Assembly (NCBI GenBank): GCA_900547565.1
Contig: URHI01000092.1
Span: forward strand, 1-7,939
Reading direction: 5' to 3'
From: an uncultured Eubacteriales bacterium
Lineage (GTDB): Bacteria; Bacillota; Clostridia; Oscillospirales; CAG-272
Length of the DNA: 7,939 bases
The notes beneath the pieces are model-generated. The model ran no database searches. It was not told the DNA's origin and worked only from the letters and a program-made list of their open reading frames with translations. This document shows positions 1 to 7,193 of the stretch, piece by piece (positions within the stretch are counted from its first letter, which is position 1; each line of letters opens with the position of its first letter). Position numbers and translations under genes: made by a program.

Positions 1-1149
1 AAAAAGCCAAGGCTGATGATCGGCCTGCCTGTCTCGGCCATTCAGATGGAATATAGCTTCCACAAGAAGGCTCCCAAAATGCTGGAGCTGGCCCGAACCC
101 TGTTTGTCTCCGCCGCACAGAAGTGTCCCGATGTGGAATTCTTTGCTGAGGATGCCACCCGGGCAGAGAAGAACTTTCTGAAGGCTATCATCGGTGCAGC
201 TATGGAGGCAGGCGTTAAGACTGTTACGCTGTGTGACGATGAGGGCGCCATGCTTCCGGATGAAATTTTCCGCTTTGTTAACGAGGTGATGGAGGATATC
301 CCGGAGCTTTCACAAATCAATGTAGGTATGTCATGTAAGGACACTCACGGTATGGCCACGGCTTCCGCCGTAATGGCCGCCAAGGCAGGCGTCAATGAAA
401 TCAAATGCTGTGTGGGAGTCCACGATATCCCGGATCTGGATACCTTCGCAGGGATCATCGATCATTGCGGAGACAGATGCGGCTTCTGCTGCGGTATCAA
501 TACCAATGAACTGCACCGTACCACAAGGCAGATCAAATGGATATGCAATGCAGAGACCGCCGCTGCGGCTGTCGAAGCACCTGCTCATGAGATGATGAAT
601 GAAGAATATGCCGCTTTTGATATTCACGATACTGAGCAGACCATTGCCGGTGCCGTTCGGAAGCTGGGATATGATCTCTCCGACGAGGATAATGACCGCG
701 TGTTTGAGGAATTCAGGCGCGTTGCAGAGAAAAAGACCGTCACCGTAAAGGATCTCGATGCCATTGTGGCAAGTGTGGCGCTGCAGGTGCCGCCTACCTA
801 TCGGCTGATCAGTTATGTAATCAACAATGGAAATATTATTTCTTCCTCCGCTCAGATCCAGCTGAGCCGTGACGGAAAAACACTGTCGGGTATTGGCCTT
901 GGTGACGGTCCGATTGACGCGGCATTCCGAACAATCGAGCAGATTATAGGCCATCACTTTGAGCTGGATTCCTTCCAGATCCAGGCGGTTACAGAAGGCA
1001 AGGAGGCAGTCGGTTCGGCGCTTGTCCGTCTGCGTAACAACGGAAAGCTGTATTCCGGTAATGGAATTTCTACCGACATCGTCGGTGCGTCCATCAGAGC
1101 CTACATCAATTCCGTCAACAAGATTGTCTATGAGGAGGCAAACAGATGA
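1..1149 (+). CDS. LeuA-like (2-isopropylmalate synthase family) protein, 5' end outside window; probably not a canonical IPMS
   Basis: The frame is open from base 1, so the protein starts upstream; the ATG at 16 is internal. About 382 residues are visible. LeuA-family features: an MEY segment near 46-54, the AEDATR motif (145-162), a NTNELHRTTR segment like the NELYRTSR of LeuA (around 499-531), a linker with LGYDLSDED, and a C-terminal LeuA regulatory/dimerisation domain (about 780-1130, GIGLGDGPIDAAF and GKLYSGNGISTDIV). The DTTLRDG start of the barrel is not in the window. Oddly, the HxH metal site (HCHNDLG in LeuA) reads SCKDTHG at 331-351, the GxGExxGN loop is replaced by VGVHDIPD, and the HESGIHQDG segment becomes HEMMNEEYA. 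LeuA normally condenses a 2-oxoacid with acetyl-CoA; with these residues gone I infer a changed or regulatory role. It overlaps the next gene by 4 bases. Family membership is fairly sure, function is not. Confidence 0.8.
   Translation, partial: KKPRLMIGLPVSAIQMEYSFHKKAPKMLELARTLFVSAAQKCPDVEFFAEDATRAEKNFLKAIIGAAMEAGVKTVTLCDDEGAMLPDEIFRFVNEVMEDIPELSQINVGMSCKDTHGMATASAVMAAKAGVNEIKCCVGVHDIPDLDTFAGIIDHCGDRCGFCCGINTNELHRTTRQIKWICNAETAAAAVEAPAHEMMNEEYAAFDIHDTEQTIAGAVRKLGYDLSDEDNDRVFEEFRRVAEKKTVTVKDLDAIVASVALQVPPTYRLISYVINNGNIISSSAQIQLSRDGKTLSGIGLGDGPIDAAFRTIEQIIGHHFELDSFQIQAVTEGKEAVGSALVRLRNNGKLYSGNGISTDIVGASIRAYINSVNKIVYEEANR
1132..1149 (+). promoter_or_regulatory. Shine-Dalgarno plus ATGA stop/start overlap (translational coupling)
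   Basis: GAGGAGG at 1132-1138 lies 7 bases before the ATG at 1146, inside the last codons of the LeuA-like gene. The stop TGA (1147-1149) overlaps the start ATG (1146-1148). This fixes the start of the fusion gene and suggests that the two proteins are made together in balanced amounts. Confidence 0.8.
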
Positions 1150-3665
1150 AATTATCGTTTTCCACCAAGGGCTGGCATGGAAAAAATTTTGCTGAGCTTT
1201 GTTCCCTTGCCAAAGATCTGAGGTTTTCCGGCATTGAATTGCACAATGTCCGCAATGAGTTGTTTACCACCAGCGACAGCGCTTTTCGTGACTATTCCAC
1301 AGTCGCTACACTGCGCGATCTGTACGAATTAAAGCTGTCCATCCCCTGCATAGAGAGCATTTGCGATCCGGCTGACCCGGCGCAAAAGCAAAGCGCTATG
1401 GATGAGATCACCGAGTGCATACGTGTTGCCGGGAATCTCCATATTCCGTATATACGGCTGCATGCCTCAGCCCACGGCGAGGATGACATGAATATCATGC
1501 AAGCCTTTCTGACAGAGCTTTTGCCCAAAGCGGAGGCTGTCGGAGTGACGCTTTTGCTGGAGACGAGCGGACTTTTCTCCAACACAAAAGTTCTGCGGGA
1601 GTTTCTCAATACCTTTGCCTGTGACAGCCTGGCGGCACTGTGGGATATGTATTCCTCCTATTTTGTTGCGGGAGAGGAGCCGGAGAGCACAATTGAAAAT
1701 CTGGGCGCATATGTCAAACATATTCACATCAAGGACGCGGCAACCACGCCTGGCGGCATACAGTATTGCCTTATGGGAGAGGGGGAATTGCCCATTCACG
1801 GTTTTATCGCAGCCCTTCGTTCGGTAAACTATGACGGGTTTATATCTTTGGAGTGGGATCCCAAATGGTGCGAGGAAATTGATGACATGGAGATTATCCT
1901 GTCCCAGTTTGAGAATTACATGAGCCAGTTCAGCGACACCTCCAAGTCGGATAATTCGCTGTATTATAACAAGGCACATACGGGAAAATACGTCTGGAAA
2001 AAGGAGCTTTTGATAGACTGCACTTTTTCGCAGGTACTCGACCGCATGGTGGAGGAATTTCCCGACCATTTGGCATTTAAGTATACTACGCTCGATTATA
2101 CCAGAACCTATTATGAGTTCCGGCGTGATGTGGATACTTTTGCCCGCTCGCTCATTTCGCTTGGCGTAAGGGCCGGGCATCATGTGGCTGCCTGGGCTAC
2201 AAATGTGCCGCAATGGTACATTGCTTTTTGGGCCGTGACCAAAATCGGTGCGGTGCTGGTATCTATGAATACCGCGTATAAGATTCATGAGGCGGAATAT
2301 TTGCTCAAACAGTCGGATACTCATACCATTGTTATGGTTGACGGTTTCCGGGATTCAAACTATGCCGCTATTATTTCCGAGCTTTGTCCCGAACTTCAGC
2401 ACACCAAGCCCGGTGAACCGCTGCACAGTAAGAGATTGCCGTTTTTACGCAATGTCATCACTGTCGGCTTCAAGCAAACAGGTTGTATCACCTGGGAAGA
2501 CGCGATCGCACGAGCTGATATGGTGCCGGTGGAGGAGTTGAATCGTCGTGCAGCGGCAGTGGACAAGGATGATGTCTGCAATATGCAGTACACTTCCGGA
2601 ACTACGGGCTTTCCCAAGGGTGTTATGCTGACCCATTACAACGTCGTAAATAACGGCAAATGCATCGGAGACCGTATGGACCTCTCCACGGCCGACCGTA
2701 TGATGATCCAGGTGCCCATGTTCCACTGCTTTGGTATGGTGTTGGCTATGACTGCCAGTATGACGCATGGAGTTACTCTGCTTCCGCTTCCGTATTATTC
2801 TCCCAAACCGGCACTGGCCTGCATCAACAATGAGCGTATCACGGCGTTTCACGGTGTTCCGACCATGTTCATCGCCATGCTGGAGCACGAGGATTTCCCC
2901 AAGACCGATTTTTCCTACATGAGAACAGGTATTATGGCGGGAAGTCCATGCCCCATCTCGGTTATGAAGGATGTTATTGAAAAAATGCACATGAATGAGA
3001 TCACCATCGTATACGGACAGACCGAGTCCTCGCCCGGATGCACTATGAGCTCGACGGATGATCCCATTGAAGTCCGTGTCGGCACGGTGGGACGTGCATT
3101 GCCTGAGATAGAATGTAAGATCGTTGATCCGGAGACAGGGGAGGACTGCCCGGACAATGTGACGGGGGAATTTGTCGCACGCGGCTATAACATTATGAAA
3201 GGATATTATAAAATGCCCAAGGCGACTGCCTCAGCCATAGACAAAGACGGCTGGCTGCACACGGGAGATCTTGCCTGCCGTACACCGGAGGGTAACTACC
3301 GTATCACGGGGCGTCTGAAGGATATGATCATCCGCGGCGGTGAGAACATTTATCCCAAGGAAATAGAGGAGTTTATTTATACGCATCCCAAGGTCAAGGA
3401 TGTGCAGGTTATAGGCGTGCCGGACGAACAGTACGGCGAGGAGATCATGGCCTGCATTATTCTCAAGGACGGCGAGAGCATGACGGAAGCAGAAATGAAG
3501 GAATATATCAATTCGCACATGGCTCGCCACAAGGTGCCGAGATATATTGATTTTGTCAAGGAATTTCCTATGAACGTAGCCGGTAAGATCCTCAAGTACA
3601 AGATGCGTGAGGATGCAATTCAAAAACTTGGCCTGCAAAAAGCGGCTAAGGTCGTAACGGCGTGA
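1146..3665 (+). CDS. Fusion protein: sugar-phosphate isomerase-like TIM barrel + AMP-forming acyl-CoA synthetase
   Basis: An 839-residue protein with two enzymes in one frame. Residues 1-255 resemble the xylose isomerase-like/AP endonuclease 2 TIM barrel (sugar phosphate isomerase/epimerase group). Likely metal ligands are E139 (LLLET), D167 (LWDMY), H194 (HIHIKD) and E236 (SLEWD). Residues about 285-830 form a full-length AMP-binding acyl-CoA/acyl-acid ligase: TSGTTGFPKG P-loop at 483-492, YGQTE at 623-627, HTGD at 705-708, GRLKD hinge at 722-726, and the C-terminal catalytic lysine K814 in AGKILK. The ligase half most resembles FadD/YngI-type fatty acyl-CoA synthetases and should turn acid + ATP + CoA into acyl-CoA via acyl-AMP. 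No signal peptide or membrane segment is evident, so it is probably cytosolic. No stop or ribosome site lies in the linker; M259 has no Shine-Dalgarno, so a true fusion is favoured. The substrates of both halves are unknown. Confidence 0.88.
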   Translation: MKLSFSTKGWHGKNFAELCSLAKDLRFSGIELHNVRNELFTTSDSAFRDYSTVATLRDLYELKLSIPCIESICDPADPAQKQSAMDEITECIRVAGNLHIPYIRLHASAHGEDDMNIMQAFLTELLPKAEAVGVTLLLETSGLFSNTKVLREFLNTFACDSLAALWDMYSSYFVAGEEPESTIENLGAYVKHIHIKDAATTPGGIQYCLMGEGELPIHGFIAALRSVNYDGFISLEWDPKWCEEIDDMEIILSQFENYMSQFSDTSKSDNSLYYNKAHTGKYVWKKELLIDCTFSQVLDRMVEEFPDHLAFKYTTLDYTRTYYEFRRDVDTFARSLISLGVRAGHHVAAWATNVPQWYIAFWAVTKIGAVLVSMNTAYKIHEAEYLLKQSDTHTIVMVDGFRDSNYAAIISELCPELQHTKPGEPLHSKRLPFLRNVITVGFKQTGCITWEDAIARADMVPVEELNRRAAAVDKDDVCNMQYTSGTTGFPKGVMLTHYNVVNNGKCIGDRMDLSTADRMMIQVPMFHCFGMVLAMTASMTHGVTLLPLPYYSPKPALACINNERITAFHGVPTMFIAMLEHEDFPKTDFSYMRTGIMAGSPCPISVMKDVIEKMHMNEITIVYGQTESSPGCTMSSTDDPIEVRVGTVGRALPEIECKIVDPETGEDCPDNVTGEFVARGYNIMKGYYKMPKATASAIDKDGWLHTGDLACRTPEGNYRITGRLKDMIIRGGENIYPKEIEEFIYTHPKVKDVQVIGVPDEQYGEEIMACIILKDGESMTEAEMKEYINSHMARHKVPRYIDFVKEFPMNVAGKILKYKMREDAIQKLGLQKAAKVVTA

Positions 3666-3669
3666 TCGA

Positions 3670-3702
3670 AAACAGAGCATCAGCATAGCTGGTGCTCTGT
3701 TT
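3670..3702 (+). terminator. Intrinsic terminator after the fusion gene
   Basis: A 15-bp stem with one G-T wobble (AAACAGAGCATCAGC at 3670-3684 pairing with GCTGGTGCTCTGTTT at 3688-3702) and a 3-base loop starts five bases after the stop codon. The T tract on the plus strand is short (TTTCTGT), while the minus-strand side ends in TTTT, so it may act both ways. It separates the LeuA-like/fusion operon from the MarR-fakB-fakA operon. Confidence 0.75.
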
Positions 3703-3793
3703 CTGTGTAGAGCATGGTGCAGATTACAGCGGAATATTGAAATATCATGAGCCGTAAAAGGTGATATTGGTTTTTCGCAAAAGACTCCAAAAC

Positions 3794-3811
3794 TTGTTGA
3801 CAGGTGAACAA
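3794..3811. promoter_or_regulatory. Upstream operator copy (probable MarR site)
   Basis: TTGTTGACAGGTGAACAA is an imperfect 18-bp palindrome: TTGTT pairs with AACAA and the inner AC with GT. It is nearly repeated 30 bp downstream, about three helical turns, so both sites would lie on the same DNA face. The size and symmetry suit a dimeric winged-helix MarR regulator; that the adjacent regulator binds here is inference. Confidence 0.6.
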
Positions 3812-3823
3812 TTTTCCGAAAAG

Positions 3824-3841
3824 TTGTTGACAAGTAAACAA
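3824..3841. promoter_or_regulatory. Promoter-overlapping operator copy (probable MarR site)
   Basis: TTGTTGACAAGTAAACAA has the same TTGTTnACnnGTnAACAA pattern as the copy at 3794-3811. It fully covers the -35 hexamer of the promoter below, so a bound dimer should block RNA polymerase. This suggests negative autoregulation of the regulator-fakB-fakA operon. Confidence 0.65.
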
Positions 3842-3855
3842 TACAGTGGTATAAT
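3827..3855 (+). promoter_or_regulatory. Consensus sigma-A promoter of the MarR-fakB-fakA operon
   Basis: The -35 TTGACA (3827-3832) and -10 TATAAT (3850-3855) are both perfect, with an ideal 17-bp spacer. Transcription should begin near 3861-3863, giving a leader of about 33 bases before the TTG start at 3895. A promoter this strong usually needs repression, in keeping with the operator over the -35. Confidence 0.9.
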
Positions 3856-3877
3856 ATGTCGAAAACATATAGAGCGA

Positions 3878-3886
3878 GAAAGGGGG
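3878..3886 (+). promoter_or_regulatory. Ribosome binding site that decides the regulator's TTG start
   Basis: GAAAGGGGG ends 8 bases before the TTG at 3895. The in-frame ATG at 3856 directly abuts the -10 box and lies upstream of the expected transcription start, so it cannot be used from this promoter. The TTG is therefore the better start. Confidence 0.7.
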
Positions 3887-3894
3887 TACTTCGA

Positions 3895-4344
3895 TTGGCA
3901 AAAGAACGCTTCAGCCAGCTTGTACGTATGGTAAGCCGGCTTGACAAAAGTATAAAGTCACTGGAAAATGCCGCATCGCAGACGCTTGGTGTCAAGAGTG
4001 TACACATTTTCTGCGTCTATTCCTTGATTGACGCGCCCGATGGCCTTACTGCAAGCGAAATCGCTAAGAAAAACGGTATTAACCGTTCGCTGATATCCCG
4101 CGAAATAGAAAAGCTGAACAGTGCCGGGGTGACATGCTACAGCGACACTAACCGTTATAACGCTCATATTATGTTAACTGAGCGCGGCCGTGAGGTGGCA
4201 CAGAAGATCTTCCGCATCGGGATTGAAAGTCAGAAGAAAGTCGACAGTGCTATCTCCGAGGAGGAGTTGAATACCTTTTATTCCGTGCTCGGACGTATGA
4301 CAGATATTCTGACGGGCATCACGGATGAGATGAAAAATCAATAA
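3895..4344 (+). CDS. MarR-family transcriptional regulator (FabT-like position)
   Basis: From the TTG at 3895 the protein has 149 residues, normal for MarR. It shows an N-terminal dimerisation helix (about 3-30), a winged helix-turn-helix with LTASEIAKKNGINRSLISRE (51-70), and a wing with DTNRYNAHIMLTERGREV (about 83-100), then long C-terminal helices. As a cytosolic dimer it would bind palindromic DNA; two matching palindromes lie just upstream, one on its own -35 box. It is the first gene of an operon with fakB- and fakA-type genes: its stop TAA overlaps the ribosome site of the next gene. The context recalls FabT, a MarR repressor of lipid genes in streptococci, and suggests a lipid-related ligand, but the ligand cannot be read from the sequence. 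A longer form from the ATG at 3856 (162 residues) is unlikely. Confidence 0.88.
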   Translation: MAKERFSQLVRMVSRLDKSIKSLENAASQTLGVKSVHIFCVYSLIDAPDGLTASEIAKKNGINRSLISREIEKLNSAGVTCYSDTNRYNAHIMLTERGREVAQKIFRIGIESQKKVDSAISEEELNTFYSVLGRMTDILTGITDEMKNQ

Positions 4345-4355
4345 GGAGAACGATG

Positions 4356-5225
4356 ATGAGCAACTATGTTATTTTTACGGATTCAGCCTGTGATATCCCT
4401 TCCGATATGCTGGCTGAATGGGGGGTGCAAAAGTGCGACCTTACCTATTCATTTGCCGGTGAAGATAAGGAGTACCGGGAAAAGGATATGGCAACGGCTG
4501 ATTTTTATCAGAAAATGCGCGATGGCGGCGTGGCAAAGACCGCTGCTATCAATATAAAAACCTTTACAGACGCATTTGAGGAGTATGTAAAGGCTGGTAC
4601 TGATATACTTTATCTTGGTTTTTCTTCCGGTTTGAGCACCACTTTCAACTCAGGGCGCATGGCCATGGAGGACCTGAAGAGCCGTTATCCGGAACGCAAA
4701 TTGCTGGCAGTGGACAGCCTTGCCGCTGCCGCAGGGTTTGGACTGCTGTTGTATCTTACGGTAAAACAGCAGAAAGCGGGCGCTTCGATAGAAGAGGCTG
4801 CCGCATATGCCGAGAACACACGCCTTCACCTGTGTCACTGGTTTACGGTTGACGACCTGGTTTATCTTAAACGCGGCGGACGTATCAGCCCAACTGTGGC
4901 ATTTGTCGGAAATGTGCTGGGCATCAAGCCCATACTTCATGTCGATAACGACGGGCATCTGATCAACATGGGCAAGGTTCGGGGCAGAAGAAGCGCAATT
5001 AAGGCGATGGCCGATAAATTCGGTGAGCTGGCAGAGGGTGCTCCCGCCGAAAACACTATCTTTATCGGTCAGGCAGACTGTATAGCTGATGCCGAGCTTC
5101 TTGGTGACATGCTTGAAAAGCAATATGGAGCCAAAGTTGAGAAAATCCTGAATATCGGCAATGTCATCGGCGCACATTCCGGGCCCGGCACGCTGGCACT
5201 GTTCTTTTTGGGCAAGGAACGCTGA
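4356..5225 (+). CDS. fakB: DegV family protein, FakB-type fatty-acid-binding subunit of fatty acid kinase
   Basis: A 289-residue DegV-family protein, typical in length. It opens with YVIFTDSACDIP, the usual DegV N-terminus, and carries the lipid-pocket SSGLS motif (90-94), the LKRGGRIS stretch, the KVRGRRSAI segment with basic residues, and a C-terminal AHSGPGT motif with the conserved His (about 274). In known systems FakB holds a fatty acid with its carboxylate exposed, FakA phosphorylates it, and FakB carries the acyl-phosphate to membrane acyltransferases. The protein is cytosolic. Two starts are possible, ATG 4353 and ATG 4356; AAGGAG at 4343-4348 lies 7 bases from the second, so I chose that one, a 1-residue difference. 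It sits 32 bases before the fakA-type gene. Chain-length preference cannot be told. Confidence 0.9.
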   Translation: MSNYVIFTDSACDIPSDMLAEWGVQKCDLTYSFAGEDKEYREKDMATADFYQKMRDGGVAKTAAINIKTFTDAFEEYVKAGTDILYLGFSSGLSTTFNSGRMAMEDLKSRYPERKLLAVDSLAAAAGFGLLLYLTVKQQKAGASIEEAAAYAENTRLHLCHWFTVDDLVYLKRGGRISPTVAFVGNVLGIKPILHVDNDGHLINMGKVRGRRSAIKAMADKFGELAEGAPAENTIFIGQADCIADAELLGDMLEKQYGAKVEKILNIGNVIGAHSGPGTLALFFLGKER

Positions 5226-5257
5226 CATTTTGGAGCAGAGAAGGAAACAGAGTTATA

Positions 5258-6964
5258 ATGATAGCCAACGAAGAAACATCTATTCATTTGCTGGACGGTC
5301 TGCTGATGGCCAGAATGGCTACAGGAGGGGCAGCTGAGCTTCGCGCCAACGCGGATACCGTCAATAATCTGAATGTTTTTCCCGTACCTGACGGTGATAC
5401 GGGCGATAATATGTGCCGCACGATTGAAAGCGGAGTAGTAGCTTTGGATCGGCTCAATACTGATGACCTGGGAGAGGTTATGTCGGCTTTGTCGAACGGC
5501 ATGCTGTTCGGGGCACGCGGCAATTCCGGCGTTATTCTGTCGCAGTTTTTCGGCGGCATGGCCATGGGATTTGAAAATTGCAGTCAGGCAGATGCCGAAA
5601 CTATCGGAAACGCACTGCAAATGGGTGTGAAAAAGGCGTATGCCTCGGTGCTGACACCTACCGAAGGCACTATTCTGACTGTTGCCCGTGAGGCGGTGAC
5701 ATATGCGGTATCCCGGCTGACCAAGCAGAGCACGGTGAATGATCTGTTTGCGGACCTGGTCAAGGAGATGCACGATTCGCTGGCGCGTACTCCCGAGCTT
5801 CTGACCGTATTGAAGGAGGCTAACGTCGTTGACAGTGGCGGCGCGGGGCTTATGTACATTATGGAGGGATTTTATAAGGTACTGAAGGGAGAGCAGGTCA
5901 GCTCGGAGGCATCCGTCCTGCACCGCGACGCGCCGGCTGTGGATTTTTCCGCTTTTAACGCTGACAGCGAGATGGTTTACGGTTATTGTACGGAACTTAT
6001 GTTGCAACTGCAGAACAGCAAGGTGGATGTGGAAGACTTCGATGTTTCGGTAATCGTCGAATATTTAAGCGGCATTGGTGATTCCATTGTTTCATTCAAG
6101 AACGGAAGTCTGGTAAAGATTCACGTGCATACCATGGAGCCGGAAAAGGTTATTGGCTTTTGCCGTAAATTCGGCGAGTTTGTCGCAGTGAAGATCGAGA
6201 ATATGTCGGTTCAGCACAATGAGACGATTGGGAAGCAAGAGCCGGACAGTAAGACTGTATCGCATGATATTAACGAGAAGGAATACGGTATTGTCGCAAT
6301 TTGCAGCGGCGATGGCATTGAAGCCACCTTCCGCGAGTTGGGCGTTGACTTCATTATTTCCGGCGGGCAGACCAATAACCCTTCCACTAAAGATTTTTTA
6401 GATGCCTTTTCACATATCCGGGCGAAACACATCCTGGTCTTTCCAAATAACAGCAATATTATTATGGCAGCCAAGCTGGCGGCGCAGATGTATGACGGGG
6501 CGCAGATCCATGTGGTGGAAAGCAAAAATCTCGGAGCCGGATATGTAGGTATTGCCTCTCTGGCATCAATGGATACGGAAAACGATACGACAGAGAATAT
6601 TCTGTCACAGATTGATCAGACTATGGCGAATGTAACGACGGCAGTCATTTCTTCGGCTGTACGTGACGCAGATATGGGAGGCGTTCACATTCAAAAAGGT
6701 GATTTTATCGGCTTTATAGACAAGGAGATTGTTGTGGACGCCGATACACGGCTTGAGGCGGCATGCCGTATGGTTGACAGGCTGCTTTTGGGAGACGAGG
6801 ATGTCTTTATGCTTACCTTATTTGGTGGGAAGGATGCGACAAATGAGGATAACACGTCACTGCAAGAGTATTGCAGCGAACATTATCCGCAGGTTGAGAC
6901 GTATTTTGTGGACGGCCAACAGGATATTTATTGCTATATCATGATGGCCGAAAAATGTGACTGA
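5258..6964 (+). CDS. fakA: Fatty acid kinase catalytic subunit FakA (DAK2/DhaL domain, YloV family)
   Basis: A 568-residue protein, close to the usual 550 of FakA/YloV. Residues 1-210 are the DhaL/DAK2 nucleotide-binding domain: NVFPVPDGDTGDN with Mg-binding D45, D47 and D50, GARGNSGVILSQ (85-96), and VVDSGGAGLMYIMEG near residue 190. The middle domain keeps a Cys (C244, YGYCTE) and a His-x-His pair (H289, H291, KIHVHT) that match the metal/catalytic site described for staphylococcal FakA, as I recall it. The C-terminal part (about 340-568) is the DegV-like region that contacts FakB. It would transfer phosphate from ATP to FakB-bound fatty acid, making acyl-phosphate for phospholipid synthesis. 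AAGGAAA at 5241-5247 serves the ATG at 5258. It is the last gene of the operon; all key motifs are intact. Confidence 0.93.
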   Translation: MIANEETSIHLLDGLLMARMATGGAAELRANADTVNNLNVFPVPDGDTGDNMCRTIESGVVALDRLNTDDLGEVMSALSNGMLFGARGNSGVILSQFFGGMAMGFENCSQADAETIGNALQMGVKKAYASVLTPTEGTILTVAREAVTYAVSRLTKQSTVNDLFADLVKEMHDSLARTPELLTVLKEANVVDSGGAGLMYIMEGFYKVLKGEQVSSEASVLHRDAPAVDFSAFNADSEMVYGYCTELMLQLQNSKVDVEDFDVSVIVEYLSGIGDSIVSFKNGSLVKIHVHTMEPEKVIGFCRKFGEFVAVKIENMSVQHNETIGKQEPDSKTVSHDINEKEYGIVAICSGDGIEATFRELGVDFIISGGQTNNPSTKDFLDAFSHIRAKHILVFPNNSNIIMAAKLAAQMYDGAQIHVVESKNLGAGYVGIASLASMDTENDTTENILSQIDQTMANVTTAVISSAVRDADMGGVHIQKGDFIGFIDKEIVVDADTRLEAACRMVDRLLLGDEDVFMLTLFGGKDATNEDNTSLQEYCSEHYPQVETYFVDGQQDIYCYIMMAEKCD

Positions 6965-7148
6965 TGCTATGTACGCAGAATAAATCAATACTATAGACGA
7001 TCCCCAGATATTTATCTGCGGACGGGGTTTAATAATTATCGGGAAAATTAGTGAATTGAGGCGGCAAATCAGGGAAGGGAACATATGTCCTTCTCAGCGG
7101 TCGCGGGGGATGGGCGGTGCAGGTGGTAAGCATGAAAAGCTGCAAAAA
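6965..7148. other. Intergenic stretch after fakA
   Basis: No convincing gene. There is a weak stem with CAGATA-TT-TATCTG (7005-7018) flanked by CCCC and GGGG (7002-7027) and followed by TTTAATAATT, which might be a poor fakA terminator. A 14-codon frame at 7085-7129 follows an AGGGAAGGGA stretch but leads nowhere. A plus frame open from 6984 to 7217 lacks a credible start. Confidence 0.5.
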
Positions 7149-7179
7149 GCGGTGACAGGTAATCCCGTCACCGCCCTTT
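7144..7179. terminator. Two-way intrinsic terminator between fakA and the IS remnant
   Basis: GCGGTGACAGG (7149-7159) pairs with CCCGTCACCGC (7164-7174) over 11 positions with a single A-C mismatch and a TAAT loop. On the plus strand it is followed by CCTTTGCTT; on the minus strand by TTTTTGC (7148-7142), a better U tract. It can end fakA readthrough and, more strongly, leftward transcripts coming from the IS side. Confidence 0.75.
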
Positions 7180-7193
7180 GCTTAAGGCTGCTG

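Noticed and set aside
331..957. Minus-strand open frame of 208 codons inside the LeuA-like gene
   Set aside because: It lies wholly opposite a gene with clear family motifs, has no ribosome site I can see, and its translation looks like no known family.
1900..2010. Possibility that the two halves of the 839-residue protein are really two genes joined by an error
   Set aside because: The linker is open in a single frame, has no Shine-Dalgarno before the internal Met (M259), and the reading is smooth on both sides; a real fusion is simpler, though only reads or homologues can prove it.
1467..2324. Minus-strand open frame of 285 codons inside the fusion gene
   Set aside because: Antisense shadow of a gene with conserved domains on the plus strand; low-complexity, Cys/His/Arg-rich reading typical of such shadows.
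3741..3768. AATATCA ... TGATATT inverted repeat with a 14-base gap
   Set aside because: Only 7 bp, AT-rich and no match to the operator pattern downstream; likely chance, though a further regulator site is not excluded.
3231..4007. Minus-strand open frame of 258 codons through the intergenic region
   Set aside because: It crosses a terminator, operators and promoter of the plus strand and antisense parts of two real genes; no recognisable domain.
5069..6007. Minus-strand open frame of 312 codons across the fakB-fakA junction
   Set aside because: It opposes conserved FakB and FakA motifs and spans two genes; no independent support.
7085..7129. 14-codon frame after an AGGGAAGGGA stretch
   Set aside because: Too short, with no downstream gene for it to act as a leader peptide.
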